A stretch of DNA of 15,268 nucleotides from DATKKM01 sp036741795. Lineage in GTDB: Bacteria > Chloroflexota > Dehalococcoidia > SM23-28-2 > RBG-16-64-32. The notes beneath the pieces were generated by a model. The model made no database searches. It was not told the origin of the DNA and was given only the letters and a program-made list of their open reading frames with translations. The translations under genes and the position numbers were made by a program. Where the stretch lies: assembly GCA_036741795.1 (NCBI GenBank), contig DAINRO010000058.1, positions 1 to 15,268 of the forward strand, in the 5' to 3' direction. How positions within the stretch are numbered: the first letter of the stretch is position 1; every line of letters starts with the position of its first letter. Shown here one piece after another: positions 6,882 to 14,528 of this stretch.

Positions 6882-7727
6882 ATGAGCGCGAGGCTAGCCT
6901 ACTTCGGTCCTCCGGGGACAAACGCCGAAGAAGCTGCCATCAAGTACAGCCAGGCCGCGGGGATAGATCCTGAACTTGTGCCGATCGGCTCAATAACCGG
7001 AGTCGGGATGTCTGTGGAGTCCCGGGACGCCGACGAAGCGGTGATGCCCATTGAGAACAGCCTCGAGGGCGCAGTCGCCGAAACGCTGGACTTCCTGGTC
7101 CACACGGCCAAGCGCACGGTCATTCGCGACGAGGTCGTCCTGCTGATCGACCACTATCTCCTCGTGAAGCCGGGTGTGCGCGCGGAAGACGTGAAAGTAA
7201 TCACATCGATCCCGCAAGCGCTTGCTCAGTGCCGTGGATACATCGATGCCAACTTTCCCAAGGCGAGAATAGAGGCCGCGATGTCAACGGCGGCAGCTGT
7301 TGAAGCGGTGATGAACCGTGATGACGCTGCAGCCATAGGCAATCGGCGCGCCGCTGATCTCTATGGCGCAGAAACCCTGGCGAGCCAGATCCAGGACCGG
7401 AGCCCGAACCACACTCGCTTCGTGATCGTCGCGCCAGAGGATCATGAGCCAACAGGTGACGACCGGACATCACTGGCGTTCGCGTTCGCGAACGAGGACC
7501 GGCCCGGACAACTCGTGGCCGCGCTGCAGGAGTTCTCAAGCCGGGGGATCAATCTCTCCAAGATTGAATCGCGGCCCAGCAAGGAGCGTCTCGGGACTTA
7601 CATCTTCCTTGCGGACCTGGCAGGACATCGCACCGATCCCGAGCTGGCTGAGGCGCTGGCGGTCGTTGAGGGGAACTGCTCCGCCTTCCACATCCTCGGC
7701 TCGTATCCGCGCTACCGAGGCGAGTAG
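6882..7727 (+). CDS. pheA: Prephenate dehydratase (PDT-ACT, monofunctional)
   Basis: It converts prephenate to phenylpyruvate in phenylalanine synthesis. The 281-residue protein has the two-lobed PDT catalytic domain (about 4-185): YFGPPGTNAEEAA, MPIENSLEGAVAETLD, ITSIPQALAQC, AAIGNRRAADLYG, and NHTRF with the conserved Thr178-Arg179-Phe180. A C-terminal ACT domain (about 196-275) carries RPGQL, where many enzymes have GAL, and KIESRP, the phenylalanine-binding ESRP motif, so feedback inhibition by phenylalanine is likely. No chorismate mutase domain is attached. The gene begins 8 bases after the RCK gene. AAGGGA upstream is only one base from the ATG, too close to be a good ribosome site, so translation may be coupled. 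The identification is secure. Confidence 0.96.
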   Translation: MSARLAYFGPPGTNAEEAAIKYSQAAGIDPELVPIGSITGVGMSVESRDADEAVMPIENSLEGAVAETLDFLVHTAKRTVIRDEVVLLIDHYLLVKPGVRAEDVKVITSIPQALAQCRGYIDANFPKARIEAAMSTAAAVEAVMNRDDAAAIGNRRAADLYGAETLASQIQDRSPNHTRFVIVAPEDHEPTGDDRTSLAFAFANEDRPGQLVAALQEFSSRGINLSKIESRPSKERLGTYIFLADLAGHRTDPELAEALAVVEGNCSAFHILGSYPRYRGE

Positions 7728-7729
7728 CA

Positions 7730-8551
7730 ATGCCGGAAATCCCCGACCTGGAAGGGTACGTCGCGTACTTCAACAAGCGGTTGCGCGGCGTAAAGATCGA
7801 GAAGTCGGAGCGCGGCCCTGTGCCGTGGCTGGTCAGGGCGACGGCAGGGGAATGGGAGGAGAGGCTGCCCGGACGCACGTTCCAGCAAGTGTATCGCCAC
7901 GCGAAAATGCTGTTCTTCAAACTGGACGGAGGCGAACATATCGTCGTCCACGCGATGCTGGCCGGCCGCTACCAGTACGTCGAACCGAAGACAAAGGTGC
8001 GGGCTTCGACCGGCTGGGTGCTGACTCTGGACGACGGTATGCAGCTTCGATACTTCGACGAGCGGCGGATGGGGCGGACGTTCGTGGCGCGGGAAGATGA
8101 GTTCACGGAGAAGCTGCCGCGCTGGACAGAGATGGGGCCAGACGTGATGGCGGATACGCTCACGGAAGACGACTTCACCGCGATCGTGATGAAGCAGCGA
8201 GGGATGATCAAGAACGTGATCACGAACGAGCGGGTGCTCGCCGGGATCGGGAACGCCTACTCCGACGAGGTGCTGTGGGAAGCGCGCCTCCACCCGTTCC
8301 GAAAACGAGGTGACATACCCGAGGAGGGCGTCCGCGGTCTCCATCAGGCGATCCGGCGGACCATGGAATGGGCGATCCCGATCGTGGCTGCTGAAACGGA
8401 GGAAAAGGGCTTACCGACGAAGATGTACCGCGACCACCTTCGCGTGCACGCACGGCCGGAGGATGCGGTATGCCCTCGATGCGGCGGGCACATCACTTCG
8501 ATCACCTCGGGCGGGAAGGAGACTAACTTCTGCCGGACCTGCCAGGAATGA
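7730..8551 (+). CDS. Fpg/Nei family DNA glycosylase, divergent (MutM-like)
   Basis: Base-excision repair glycosylases of this family remove oxidised bases and cut the abasic site. The 273-residue protein keeps the N-terminal catalytic Pro2-Glu3 (MPEIPDLEGY, not the classic MPELPEVET), the beta-hairpin Lys59 (RHAKMLFF), the H2TH segment VLAGIGNAYSDEVLW, and a C-terminal zinc finger C248-x2-C-x16-C-x2-C271. Differences from standard Fpg include ERRMG in place of the Arg-Phe lesion-wedge loop and GGKETNFC where GR-x-T is usual, so the Arg that contacts phosphate is Lys. All catalytic groups seem present but substrate choice may differ from 8-oxoguanine. The gene follows pheA by 2 bases, with GAGG 9 bases upstream, and ends one base from the convergent hemB stop. 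Confidence 0.88.
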   Translation: MPEIPDLEGYVAYFNKRLRGVKIEKSERGPVPWLVRATAGEWEERLPGRTFQQVYRHAKMLFFKLDGGEHIVVHAMLAGRYQYVEPKTKVRASTGWVLTLDDGMQLRYFDERRMGRTFVAREDEFTEKLPRWTEMGPDVMADTLTEDDFTAIVMKQRGMIKNVITNERVLAGIGNAYSDEVLWEARLHPFRKRGDIPEEGVRGLHQAIRRTMEWAIPIVAAETEEKGLPTKMYRDHLRVHARPEDAVCPRCGGHITSITSGGKETNFCRTCQE

Positions 8552-8552
8552 A

Positions 8553-9539
8553 CTAGACGAGGCGGGCGGCTTCTTTGGCGTGGTAGGTGATGATGATGTC
8601 GGCACCGGCGCGCTTGATACCGGTCAGGACTTCCATCATGACGCGCTCTTCGTCGATGTAACCCAGCTGGCCGGCGGCCCTGACCATGGCGTACTCGCCG
8701 CTGACGTTGTAGGCGGCGATGGGATGGTCGAAGGTTTCGCGGGCGCGGGCGATGATGTCGAGGTTGGGTAGAGCCGGTTTGACCATGACGATGTCGGCGC
8801 CTTCTTCGATGTCCGCCTCAATCTCGCGCAGGGCTTCACGGGAGTTGCCGGGGTCCATCTGGTAGGAGCGGCGATCGCCGAATTGGGGAGCCGAGTCGGC
8901 GGCGACGCGGAAGGGGCCGTAGAAGGCGGAGGCCTGCTTGGCGGAGTAGGCCATGATCGGGGTGTTCACGAAGCCTGAGTCGTCAAGCCCGGCGCGGATG
9001 GCGGCGATGCGGCCGTCCATCATGTCGGACGGCGCGACCATGTCGGCGCCTGCCTCGGCGTGGGAGAGGGCGGTGCGGACCAGTAAGGGGAGCGTGGCGT
9101 CGTTGTCGACTTCGCCCTCGGGGGTGACGATGCCGCAATGGCCGTGCGAGGTGTACTCACACATGCAGACATCGGTGATAACAACCAGGTCCGGCGCGGC
9201 GTCCTTCAGGGTGCGGATGGCCTGCTGGACGATGCCGCCGGGGTCGTAGCCCTCGGAGCCGACCTCGTCTTTCTCAGCGGGCAAGCCGAAGAGGAGGACG
9301 GCGGGGACGCCAAGCGAGCGCAACTCCTCGGCCTCGGCTGGGAGTTGGTCTAGCGAGAGGTGGTACTGGCCGGGCATGGAGGAAATCTCCTCGCGGACAT
9401 CCGAGCCGTGTGTTACGAACAGCGGGTAGACGAAGTCCTGGGGCGAGAGGCGGGTCTCGCGCACGAGGTCACGCAGGGGCTGGGAGCCGCGGAGGCGGCG
9501 GGTGCGGGTGAAGTCGAGGGGGGTGGTTCGAGTAACCAT
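8553..9539 (-). CDS. hemB: Porphobilinogen synthase (delta-aminolevulinate dehydratase), zinc type
   Basis: It condenses two 5-aminolevulinate molecules to porphobilinogen. The 328-residue length is typical. The Schiff-base lysines are K201 (YSAKQASAFYGPFR) and K254 (MVKPALPNLD). The metal-binding segment DVCMCEYTSHGHC has three Cys (125, 127, 135), which marks the Zn-dependent class rather than the Mg-only class. YNVSGEYAM, also conserved, is present. The ATG shares one base with the TGA of the preceding gene (TGATG), and AAGGAG lies about 8 bases before it, so translation is well supported. It is the last gene of the tetrapyrrole operon and ends one base from the convergent glycosylase gene, with no hairpin terminator between them. 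The identification is secure. Confidence 0.98.
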   Translation of the reverse strand: MVTRTTPLDFTRTRRLRGSQPLRDLVRETRLSPQDFVYPLFVTHGSDVREEISSMPGQYHLSLDQLPAEAEELRSLGVPAVLLFGLPAEKDEVGSEGYDPGGIVQQAIRTLKDAAPDLVVITDVCMCEYTSHGHCGIVTPEGEVDNDATLPLLVRTALSHAEAGADMVAPSDMMDGRIAAIRAGLDDSGFVNTPIMAYSAKQASAFYGPFRVAADSAPQFGDRRSYQMDPGNSREALREIEADIEEGADIVMVKPALPNLDIIARARETFDHPIAAYNVSGEYAMVRAAGQLGYIDEERVMMEVLTGIKRAGADIIITYHAKEAARLV

Positions 9540-10072
9540 CAGAACATCTCCTTGAGACCCAGTTTACAGACGTACAGTTCGCCTGGGTACGCGGCGACGT
9601 CCGACTTCTCCTCGAAGGCGAGCGGTGCGATGCGTCGGGCGTAGGTGGCGAGGAGGTCCTTCCACTCGCTCGGCGCGGGTCGCGGGAGGACGAAGAGGAG
9701 GACCTCGCGGTCCGGATCGGGGGCGCGCATGAGCTTGACGAGGTCGTCGGCGAAGCCGCCGCCCTTGGCCATGAAGCCGATATCGGTGGCCTGCCGCGCG
9801 GGGTCGATGAGGGTCTTCACTTCGAGCCAGAGCGGCTTCCCGCCAACGACGATGCGGAAGTCGCAGCGCTGCTTCTTGTCCTCGGTGATGGGGAAGTCGG
9901 AGCGCCAGTCGTCGATAGTGCCGTCCTTGGCGAGGGAGTCGAGGAGAGTGATCATCTCGACCTTGAACCAGCCCTCGGCGGCGGCGCGGCCGTGGCGGGG
10001 GAGGAGGGCGACGCGGCGGAGCGCGTCGCGGGCGAGGAAGTGCGCGTCGATGGCGGAGTAGAGGGGGTTCAT
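9539..10072 (-). CDS. Uncharacterised protein with PD-(D/E)XK nuclease-like core
   Basis: I do not recognise a named family for this 177-residue protein. The centre fits a PD-(D/E)XK fold: a helix with Glu39 (WFKVEMITLLDSL), then CDFRIVVGGKPLWLEVKTL, giving D71, E84 and K86 in D-x12-E-x-K on two predicted strands, a helix (ADDLVKLMRA), and the strand EVLLFVLPRP. No DNA-binding domain, methyltransferase or toxin-antitoxin partner is attached. It lies between cobA-hemD and hemB in the same direction, one base overlapping hemB, so it is co-transcribed with tetrapyrrole genes. I chose ATG 10072; a GTG one codon earlier is possible, and neither has a good Shine-Dalgarno. The nuclease reading rests on pattern and secondary structure judged by eye; a non-nuclease member of the fold is possible. 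Confidence 0.7.
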   Translation of the reverse strand: MNPLYSAIDAHFLARDALRRVALLPRHGRAAAEGWFKVEMITLLDSLAKDGTIDDWRSDFPITEDKKQRCDFRIVVGGKPLWLEVKTLIDPARQATDIGFMAKGGGFADDLVKLMRAPDPDREVLLFVLPRPAPSEWKDLLATYARRIAPLAFEEKSDVAAYPGELYVCKLGLKEMF

Positions 10073-10082
10073 CACGACTCGC

Positions 10083-10100
10083 GCAGACCTGAAAGTCTGC
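10083..10100. repeat. Short palindrome between cobA-hemD and the nuclease-like gene
   Basis: GCAGAC (10083-10088) and GTCTGC (10095-10100) are perfect inverted arms around CTGAAA. The element takes up most of the 30-base gap between the two genes. It has no T run and is too weak for a terminator. It may be one copy of a dispersed palindromic repeat, or a small hairpin that affects translation of the downstream gene. Confidence 0.35.
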
Positions 10101-10102
10101 AG

Positions 10103-11635
10103 CTACGCCTCTCTTTCCTTCAACCTCGCCACCAAACCCTCCACTGTGTATTCCGTCGCCATGACGTCCACGCGCAGCCCCAGTTCGCGGGCCGTGTCCG
10201 CCGTTATGGGGCCGATGCACGCGATCAGCGGGCGTTCCAACGCTTCGGTGCCGCCGAGCATGGTGACGAGGTTGCGGACGGTGGAGGAGGAGGTGAAGGT
10301 GACAATGTCGATCTCGCCGTTGCGGAGGGCTTCGAGCGCCGCTGGCTCGCTGTCGGAGGGGACGACCGCGCGGTAGATGGGGATCTCGTCGACGGTTGCG
10401 CCGAGGGCTTCGAGGCCCTGGACGAGTTCGGGGCGGGCGGATTCGGCGCGGGGGAGAAGGATGCGAGGTGATAGGTGTGAGGTGTGAGGTGTTAGGTGGG
10501 GGCGCATGGCTTCTACCACGGCTTCGGCTACGTATTCGTCGGGGACCACCTCGGGGGTGATGCCTCGGGCGGCGAGGGCTGCCGCGGTGGCCGGGCCGAT
10601 GGCGAAGACCTTGCTCGCGCCGAGGGCTCTGGCGTCGAGTGTGCGTTCTGACAGGTGCTCGAAGAAGAGGTCGACCGCGTTGGCGCTGGTGAACCCCGTC
10701 CAGGCGTAGTCGCCGGCGCGAAGTCGCTCGGTGGCGGCGTCAACGGCGGCGCTGTCCTCGATGGGCTCGATCTCGATGGAGGGGAGTTCGACCGGTACGG
10801 CGCCTTCGTCGGCCAGCAGCCGAGCGAGGACGCTGGCCTGGCGGCGGGTGCGGGTGATGAGGACTCGCTTGCCGAAAAGGGGGCGGTTCTCGAACCATGA
10901 GATGGTCTCGCGCAGACGCACGACTTCACCAACGACGGTGACCGCGGGAGGTTTGATGCCCGCCTGATCGACGATGTCCGCAATGTCGGCGAGAGTGCCG
11001 GTGACGGTGCGTTGCTCGGCGCTGGTGCCCTGCTGGATGACGCCGACGGGGGTGGTTGGGGAGCGGCCGTTGGCGGTGAGTTGCTGGACGATGTCGGGGA
11101 GTGTCTTGACGCCCATGAGAAAGACGAGCGTGTCGGCGGCGCGGGCGACGCCGGGCCAGTCGATGGCCGTCTCCGCCTTCGTGGGGTCTTCGTGGCCGGT
11201 GATGACGGCGAAGCTGGTGGCGACGCCCCGGTGGGTCACGGGAATGCCGGCGTAGGCTGGAACGGCGACGGCGGACGTAACGCCCGGTATGACCTCGAAG
11301 GGGATGCCGGCCTCGCGGAGGGCCTCGGCCTCCTCGCCGCCGCGGCCGAAGACGAAGGGGTCGCCTCCCTTGAGGCGGACTACGCTTTTGCCTTCGCGCG
11401 CCTTCTCGACAAGCAGCCGGTTGATCGCTTCCTGGTCTTGCGTCTGCGATGGGCTGGGTACTTTGCCGGCGTAGATCAGATCCGCACCTTCACGGGCGTG
11501 GTCGAGAAGCGCCCTGCCGATGAGGCGGTCGTAGACGATGACGTCCGCCTGCTTGACGCGCTCGAGGCCGGCCACGGTGATGAGGCCTGGGTCGCCGGGG
11601 CCGGCGCCCACCAGGTAGACCTTGCCGGCGCTCAT
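10103..11635 (-). CDS. cobA-hemD: Uroporphyrinogen-III C-methyltransferase / uroporphyrinogen-III synthase fusion (CobA-HemD)
   Basis: This 510-residue fusion joins two steps at the tetrapyrrole branch point. Residues 1 to about 248 are the SAM-dependent methyltransferase that makes precorrin-2: YLVGAGPGDPGLIT (7-20), RLKGGDPFVFGRGGEE (87-102), PGVTSAVAVPAYAGIPVTHR (117-136). Residues about 253-510 are HemD, which closes hydroxymethylbilane to uroporphyrinogen III: GKRVLITRTR, FTSANAVDLFF, FAIGPATAAAL, PRAESARPEL and VTFTSSSTVRN. HemD is poorly conserved but the fusion order makes it clear. The ATG at 11635 overlaps the hemC stop by four bases (ATGA). The frame stays open upstream to 11944, but that part lies over hemC and is not real. 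Residues about 379-391 come from an in-frame heptanucleotide repeat in the link between HemD lobes. Confidence 0.96.
   Translation of the reverse strand: MSAGKVYLVGAGPGDPGLITVAGLERVKQADVIVYDRLIGRALLDHAREGADLIYAGKVPSPSQTQDQEAINRLLVEKAREGKSVVRLKGGDPFVFGRGGEEAEALREAGIPFEVIPGVTSAVAVPAYAGIPVTHRGVATSFAVITGHEDPTKAETAIDWPGVARAADTLVFLMGVKTLPDIVQQLTANGRSPTTPVGVIQQGTSAEQRTVTGTLADIADIVDQAGIKPPAVTVVGEVVRLRETISWFENRPLFGKRVLITRTRRQASVLARLLADEGAVPVELPSIEIEPIEDSAAVDAATERLRAGDYAWTGFTSANAVDLFFEHLSERTLDARALGASKVFAIGPATAAALAARGITPEVVPDEYVAEAVVEAMRPHLTPHTSHLSPRILLPRAESARPELVQGLEALGATVDEIPIYRAVVPSDSEPAALEALRNGEIDIVTFTSSSTVRNLVTMLGGTEALERPLIACIGPITADTARELGLRVDVMATEYTVEGLVARLKEREA
10463..10497. repeat. Heptanucleotide tandem repeat inside the hemD part
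   Basis: Five consecutive 7-base units read on the plus strand GCGAGGT, GATAGGT, GTGAGGT, GTGAGGT, GTTAGGT (consensus GTGAGGT, 35 bases). On the coding strand the unit is ACCTCAC, and the array encodes roughly residues 381-391 (LTPHTSHLSPR) of the fusion protein. The frame is kept on both sides, so HemD is not broken. Confidence 0.8.
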
Positions 11636-12552
11636 GCCGGCGCCTCCAGTAGCTCTTCCGCGCCCTGGGCGATAAGGAACTCGGCGAGGCGCACGCCTAG
11701 CATCTCGGCCTCGGTGGGCGGAGACTCCATCTCGGCGCGAAGGATACGGCCGCCGGGCTGCCCGACGAGGCCTCGGAGGCGGAGGGCACCACTTCGTTCG
11801 AGGGTTCCCATGGCGGCGATGGCGGCGCTGCAGCCGGCGCCGAGGCGGCGCTCGAAGGCGCGCTCGGCGGTGACGGCGGTGCGGGTCGCGGAATCGTCGA
11901 TTGCGGCGATCAGTTGTTGAGTCTCGTAGTCGTCGGCGCGGCACTGGACGGCGAGGGCGCCCTGGCCGACTGCGGGCATGATCTCCGTGGGCGTGAAGAC
12001 CTGCGAGACGCGGCCATCGAGCCCGATACGCTTGAGGCCCGCCAGCGCCAGGATAGCCGCGTCGTACTCGCCCTCGTCCACTTTGGCGATGCGAGTGTCT
12101 ACGTTGCCGCGGATGTCGCGAACGGTGAGGTCAGGGCGCAATCCCAGGACCTGTGTGGCGCGACGGGCGCTACCGGTGCCAACCGTTGCTCCTGGCTGGA
12201 GTTCGTGCAGCCCGATGCCATCGCGTGTGATCAGGGCGTCGCGGACATCCTCGCGCTCCGGCGTGGCGGCGATTGTCAACCCCGGCGTTTCGTCCGCGGG
12301 GAGATCTTTAAGGCTGTGCACGGCGAAGTCGATGTCACCGGCGAGAAGGGCGCGCTCGATCTCAATGACGAATACTCCGCGGCCTCCGATCTCAGACAGG
12401 GGGGCAGTGGACGTATCGCCTTCGGTCTTGATCGTGTGAGTCTCGAAGGTCGCGTCCGGGTGTTGGGTGCATAGGAGTTCGAGGACGATCTCGGTCTGGC
12501 GAAGGGCGAGGCGACTGCCGCGAGTGCCGACTACAAATGTGCGCGTGGACAC
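11632..12552 (-). CDS. hemC: Hydroxymethylbilane synthase (porphobilinogen deaminase)
   Basis: It links four porphobilinogens into hydroxymethylbilane, the substrate of the downstream HemD. The 306-residue protein has VGTRGSRLALRQTE (8-21), the HSLKDLP segment with catalytic Asp83, GTGSARRATQ (125-134), DIRGNVDTR (146-154), AVGQGALAVQCR (194-205), and Cys241 in LGAGCSAAIA, which binds the dipyrromethane cofactor (E. coli has GGCQVPIG at this point). The start is GTG 12552, 12 bases after the hemA stop; TGAGG overlaps the hemA stop and lies 10 bases before the GTG. The stop overlaps the cobA ATG by four bases. Length and motifs are standard and the identification is secure. Confidence 0.97.
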   Translation of the reverse strand: MSTRTFVVGTRGSRLALRQTEIVLELLCTQHPDATFETHTIKTEGDTSTAPLSEIGGRGVFVIEIERALLAGDIDFAVHSLKDLPADETPGLTIAATPEREDVRDALITRDGIGLHELQPGATVGTGSARRATQVLGLRPDLTVRDIRGNVDTRIAKVDEGEYDAAILALAGLKRIGLDGRVSQVFTPTEIMPAVGQGALAVQCRADDYETQQLIAAIDDSATRTAVTAERAFERRLGAGCSAAIAAMGTLERSGALRLRGLVGQPGGRILRAEMESPPTEAEMLGVRLAEFLIAQGAEELLEAPA

Positions 12553-12564
12553 AAGGCGAGGGCC

Positions 12565-13842
12565 TCAGGGACGCGAGCCACGAGAACGCGTGGGTTGGAC
12601 GTCGAAGAGATCCTCGAGCGCCTCCATGTAGAGGCCCTTGTCCGCGCCGTCCTTGAGGCGGGCGATGGGGCGGTCCAGCATCTTCTTGACGATTGCCTCG
12701 GTCATGGCCTCGATGCGCCGGCGGTCCTCGTCACTGACGCTGTCCAGGCGGGATAGCGTGCGCTCGATCTCGGCGCGGCGGATCGAATCCGCGCGCTCGC
12801 GCAGGGCGGTGATTACGGGCACAACGTCGAGCGAGTCCCACCAGATCTCGAAGTTGGCGACGCTCTCCGTGATGATCGTCTCGACGCGGGTGACCTCCGC
12901 CTGGCGTCCGGTCCAGCCCTCGTCAGTCACCGCCTCGATGTCGTCGATGTCGCAGAGGTGAACGCCGGGGATGGTGGCCACAGCGGGGTCAATGTCTCGT
13001 GGCACAGCAATGTCGATGAACAGGAGGTCACGGCCCGACCGGGCTTCCATGACTGGAGCGATCTCGGCTGGACCGAGGATGAAGTCGTCAGAGCTGGTGC
13101 CGCTGATCACGATGTCCGAGACGTTTAGGGCATCTGTCAGGTGGGCGAGGTCAAACGCCTCGGTGTCCGGGCCTAGCTGGGAGGCGAGGTCTTCGGCGCG
13201 CTCGCGGGTGCGGTTCGCGACGAGGATGCGGGAGCCCGACTGCTGGGCGAGCGCCATAGCGGCCAGCTTGCCCATGCTACCGGCGCTGATGACGAGCACG
13301 GTCTTGTTCTCCAGGTCGCCGAGAGAGCGGCGGGCAAGGGCGACGGCAGCGGAGGATACTGAGACGGCGTGACGGCCGATGTTGGTCTCGGTACGGGCTC
13401 GTTTGCCCACGGCGATGGCGGAGTGGAAGGTGTGAGAAAGGACGCCGTTGAGGGCCCCGGCTTCCGTCGCGATGGCCATGGCGTCGCGGACCTGGCCCAG
13501 TATCTGGGACTCGCCCAGGACCATGGAGTCGATCCCGGAGGCGACGCGATAGAGGTGCTCCACGGCGGCGGTGTGCTGAAGCGTGTAGAAGTGTTTGCGA
13601 TCAACCGACTCGTTCTTGAGGTTGTTCAGGGTATCGATGAGGGCATCCCCGGTGCCTGCGGGAGCGGTGGTGTAGAGCTCCGTGCGGTTGCAGGTAGATA
13701 GCAGGGCGACACCCGCGCCGCGTTTGTTCAGGGCGAGGACAGCGTCGCGCGCTTCTGCCGCCGTGAAGGCGAGGCGCTCACGTTCTTCAACGGGTGAAGT
13801 CACGTGGTTGAGGCCGACGCAGGTCACCAGCGTTTCGGTCAT
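12565..13842 (-). CDS. hemA: Glutamyl-tRNA reductase
   Basis: It reduces glutamyl-tRNA(Glu) to glutamate-1-semialdehyde with NADPH, the first committed step of the C5 route. The 425-residue protein has GLNHVTSPVEERE near the start, the catalytic Cys51 in LLSTCNRTELY, VASGIDSMVLGESQILGQV (about 100-118), the NADPH-binding strand VLVISAGSMGKLAA (182-195) with Ser at the first glycine position, ANRTRERAE, and FIDIAVPRDIDP. The C-terminal helical dimerisation region is complete. The ATG overlaps the stop of the upstream dehydrogenase gene by four bases (ATGA). Its presence means this organism makes aminolevulinate from glutamate, not from glycine. hemL, the next step, is not in the window. Confidence 0.98.
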   Translation of the reverse strand: MTETLVTCVGLNHVTSPVEERERLAFTAAEARDAVLALNKRGAGVALLSTCNRTELYTTAPAGTGDALIDTLNNLKNESVDRKHFYTLQHTAAVEHLYRVASGIDSMVLGESQILGQVRDAMAIATEAGALNGVLSHTFHSAIAVGKRARTETNIGRHAVSVSSAAVALARRSLGDLENKTVLVISAGSMGKLAAMALAQQSGSRILVANRTRERAEDLASQLGPDTEAFDLAHLTDALNVSDIVISGTSSDDFILGPAEIAPVMEARSGRDLLFIDIAVPRDIDPAVATIPGVHLCDIDDIEAVTDEGWTGRQAEVTRVETIITESVANFEIWWDSLDVVPVITALRERADSIRRAEIERTLSRLDSVSDEDRRRIEAMTEAIVKKMLDRPIARLKDGADKGLYMEALEDLFDVQPTRSRGSRP

Positions 13843-14516
13843 GCTTTGGCCGTTTCTCCGGAGGGCATCAGGAGCAAATTCAGGATGCGTTGCTTGGCGC
13901 CAGCGCGATCACCTTCCTTGATCATCTTCTTGACGATGCCGTCGAGGGCAGCGTTCCAGATGTCGTTCCCGTTGCGGGCGCAGCGCGGGCAGTCAGGAAG
14001 AGTGATGATCTCCTTCTCGCGCAGCTCGCGCCGGACTTCCGCGGCGAGATCGAGCAGTTCGGCATCCTCGTCCGTGAAGAACTCCTCGATGTCTTCGCGG
14101 AGCTTGCGGGCCATTGCCGGAGAGGTGCCACTAGTGGAGAGGGCGACGATGATCTCTCCCTTGCGAACGATTGCGGGCATGATGAAATCGCAGTTGGGCA
14201 CATCGTCCGCCGCGTTAACCCAAACGTGCCGCTCGCGGCCTTCCTGCCAGGCACGGGCGTTCTCTTTGCGGCTATCCGTTGCGACGAAGGCTAGCTCGTA
14301 GCCTTCGAGGTCGCCGGGCTCGTAGTCGCGGACGATGTGCATGAACTTGCCATCGTCCTTCAGGGCCTGCATCTCCTCGTTTAGTTCAGGCGAGACGACG
14401 GTGACCTGGGCGCCGGCGTCTAGTAACCCTGCCATCTTCTGGTGGGCAATGGTGCCGCCGCCGATGACGACGACCGGTTTCTCGGCGATGTCCACGAAAA
14501 TTGGGTAGTAGCGCAT
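13839..14516 (-). CDS. Precorrin-2 dehydrogenase / sirohydrochlorin ferrochelatase family (CysG N-terminal, Met8 type)
   Basis: The enzyme oxidises precorrin-2 to sirohydrochlorin with NAD+, and some members also insert iron. The 225-residue protein starts RYYPIFVDIAEKPVVVIGGG, typical of the family, with the NAD site GGGTIAHQK (19-27), VTVVSPEL, FVATD (77-81), VNAADD with the conserved Asp104/Asp105, FIMPAIVRKGEIIVALSTSG (111-130) and SPAMARKLREDIE. The C-terminal part includes CPRC (Cys176, Cys179), not usual in CysG. The methyltransferase half of CysG is absent and is supplied by the CobA-HemD fusion two genes downstream. The ATG lies 12 bases after the regulator's stop, without a Shine-Dalgarno. 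Whether it also chelates iron cannot be told from sequence. Confidence 0.92.
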   Translation of the reverse strand: MRYYPIFVDIAEKPVVVIGGGTIAHQKMAGLLDAGAQVTVVSPELNEEMQALKDDGKFMHIVRDYEPGDLEGYELAFVATDSRKENARAWQEGRERHVWVNAADDVPNCDFIMPAIVRKGEIIVALSTSGTSPAMARKLREDIEEFFTDEDAELLDLAAEVRRELREKEIITLPDCPRCARNGNDIWNAALDGIVKKMIKEGDRAGAKQRILNLLLMPSGETAKA

Positions 14517-14528
14517 TCGTGAGGTGAT

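Noticed and set aside
9539..10072. Restriction-modification or toxin-antitoxin component
   Set aside because: No methyltransferase, specificity or antitoxin gene adjoins it; neighbours on both sides are tetrapyrrole enzymes.
10463..10497. CRISPR-like or direct-repeat array
   Set aside because: Units are 7 bases, contiguous, without spacers and lie in a coding sequence; this is a simple tandem repeat.
11012..11920. 302-residue plus-strand open frame across cobA-hemD and hemC
   Set aside because: It crosses two clear minus-strand genes and their junction and encodes repetitive Gly/Ala/Asp-rich sequence with no motif.
11636..11944. N-terminal extension of cobA-hemD
   Set aside because: It overlies hemC in another frame and is Arg/Pro-rich shadow sequence; the CobA fold begins right after the ATG at 11635, which has the usual four-base overlap.
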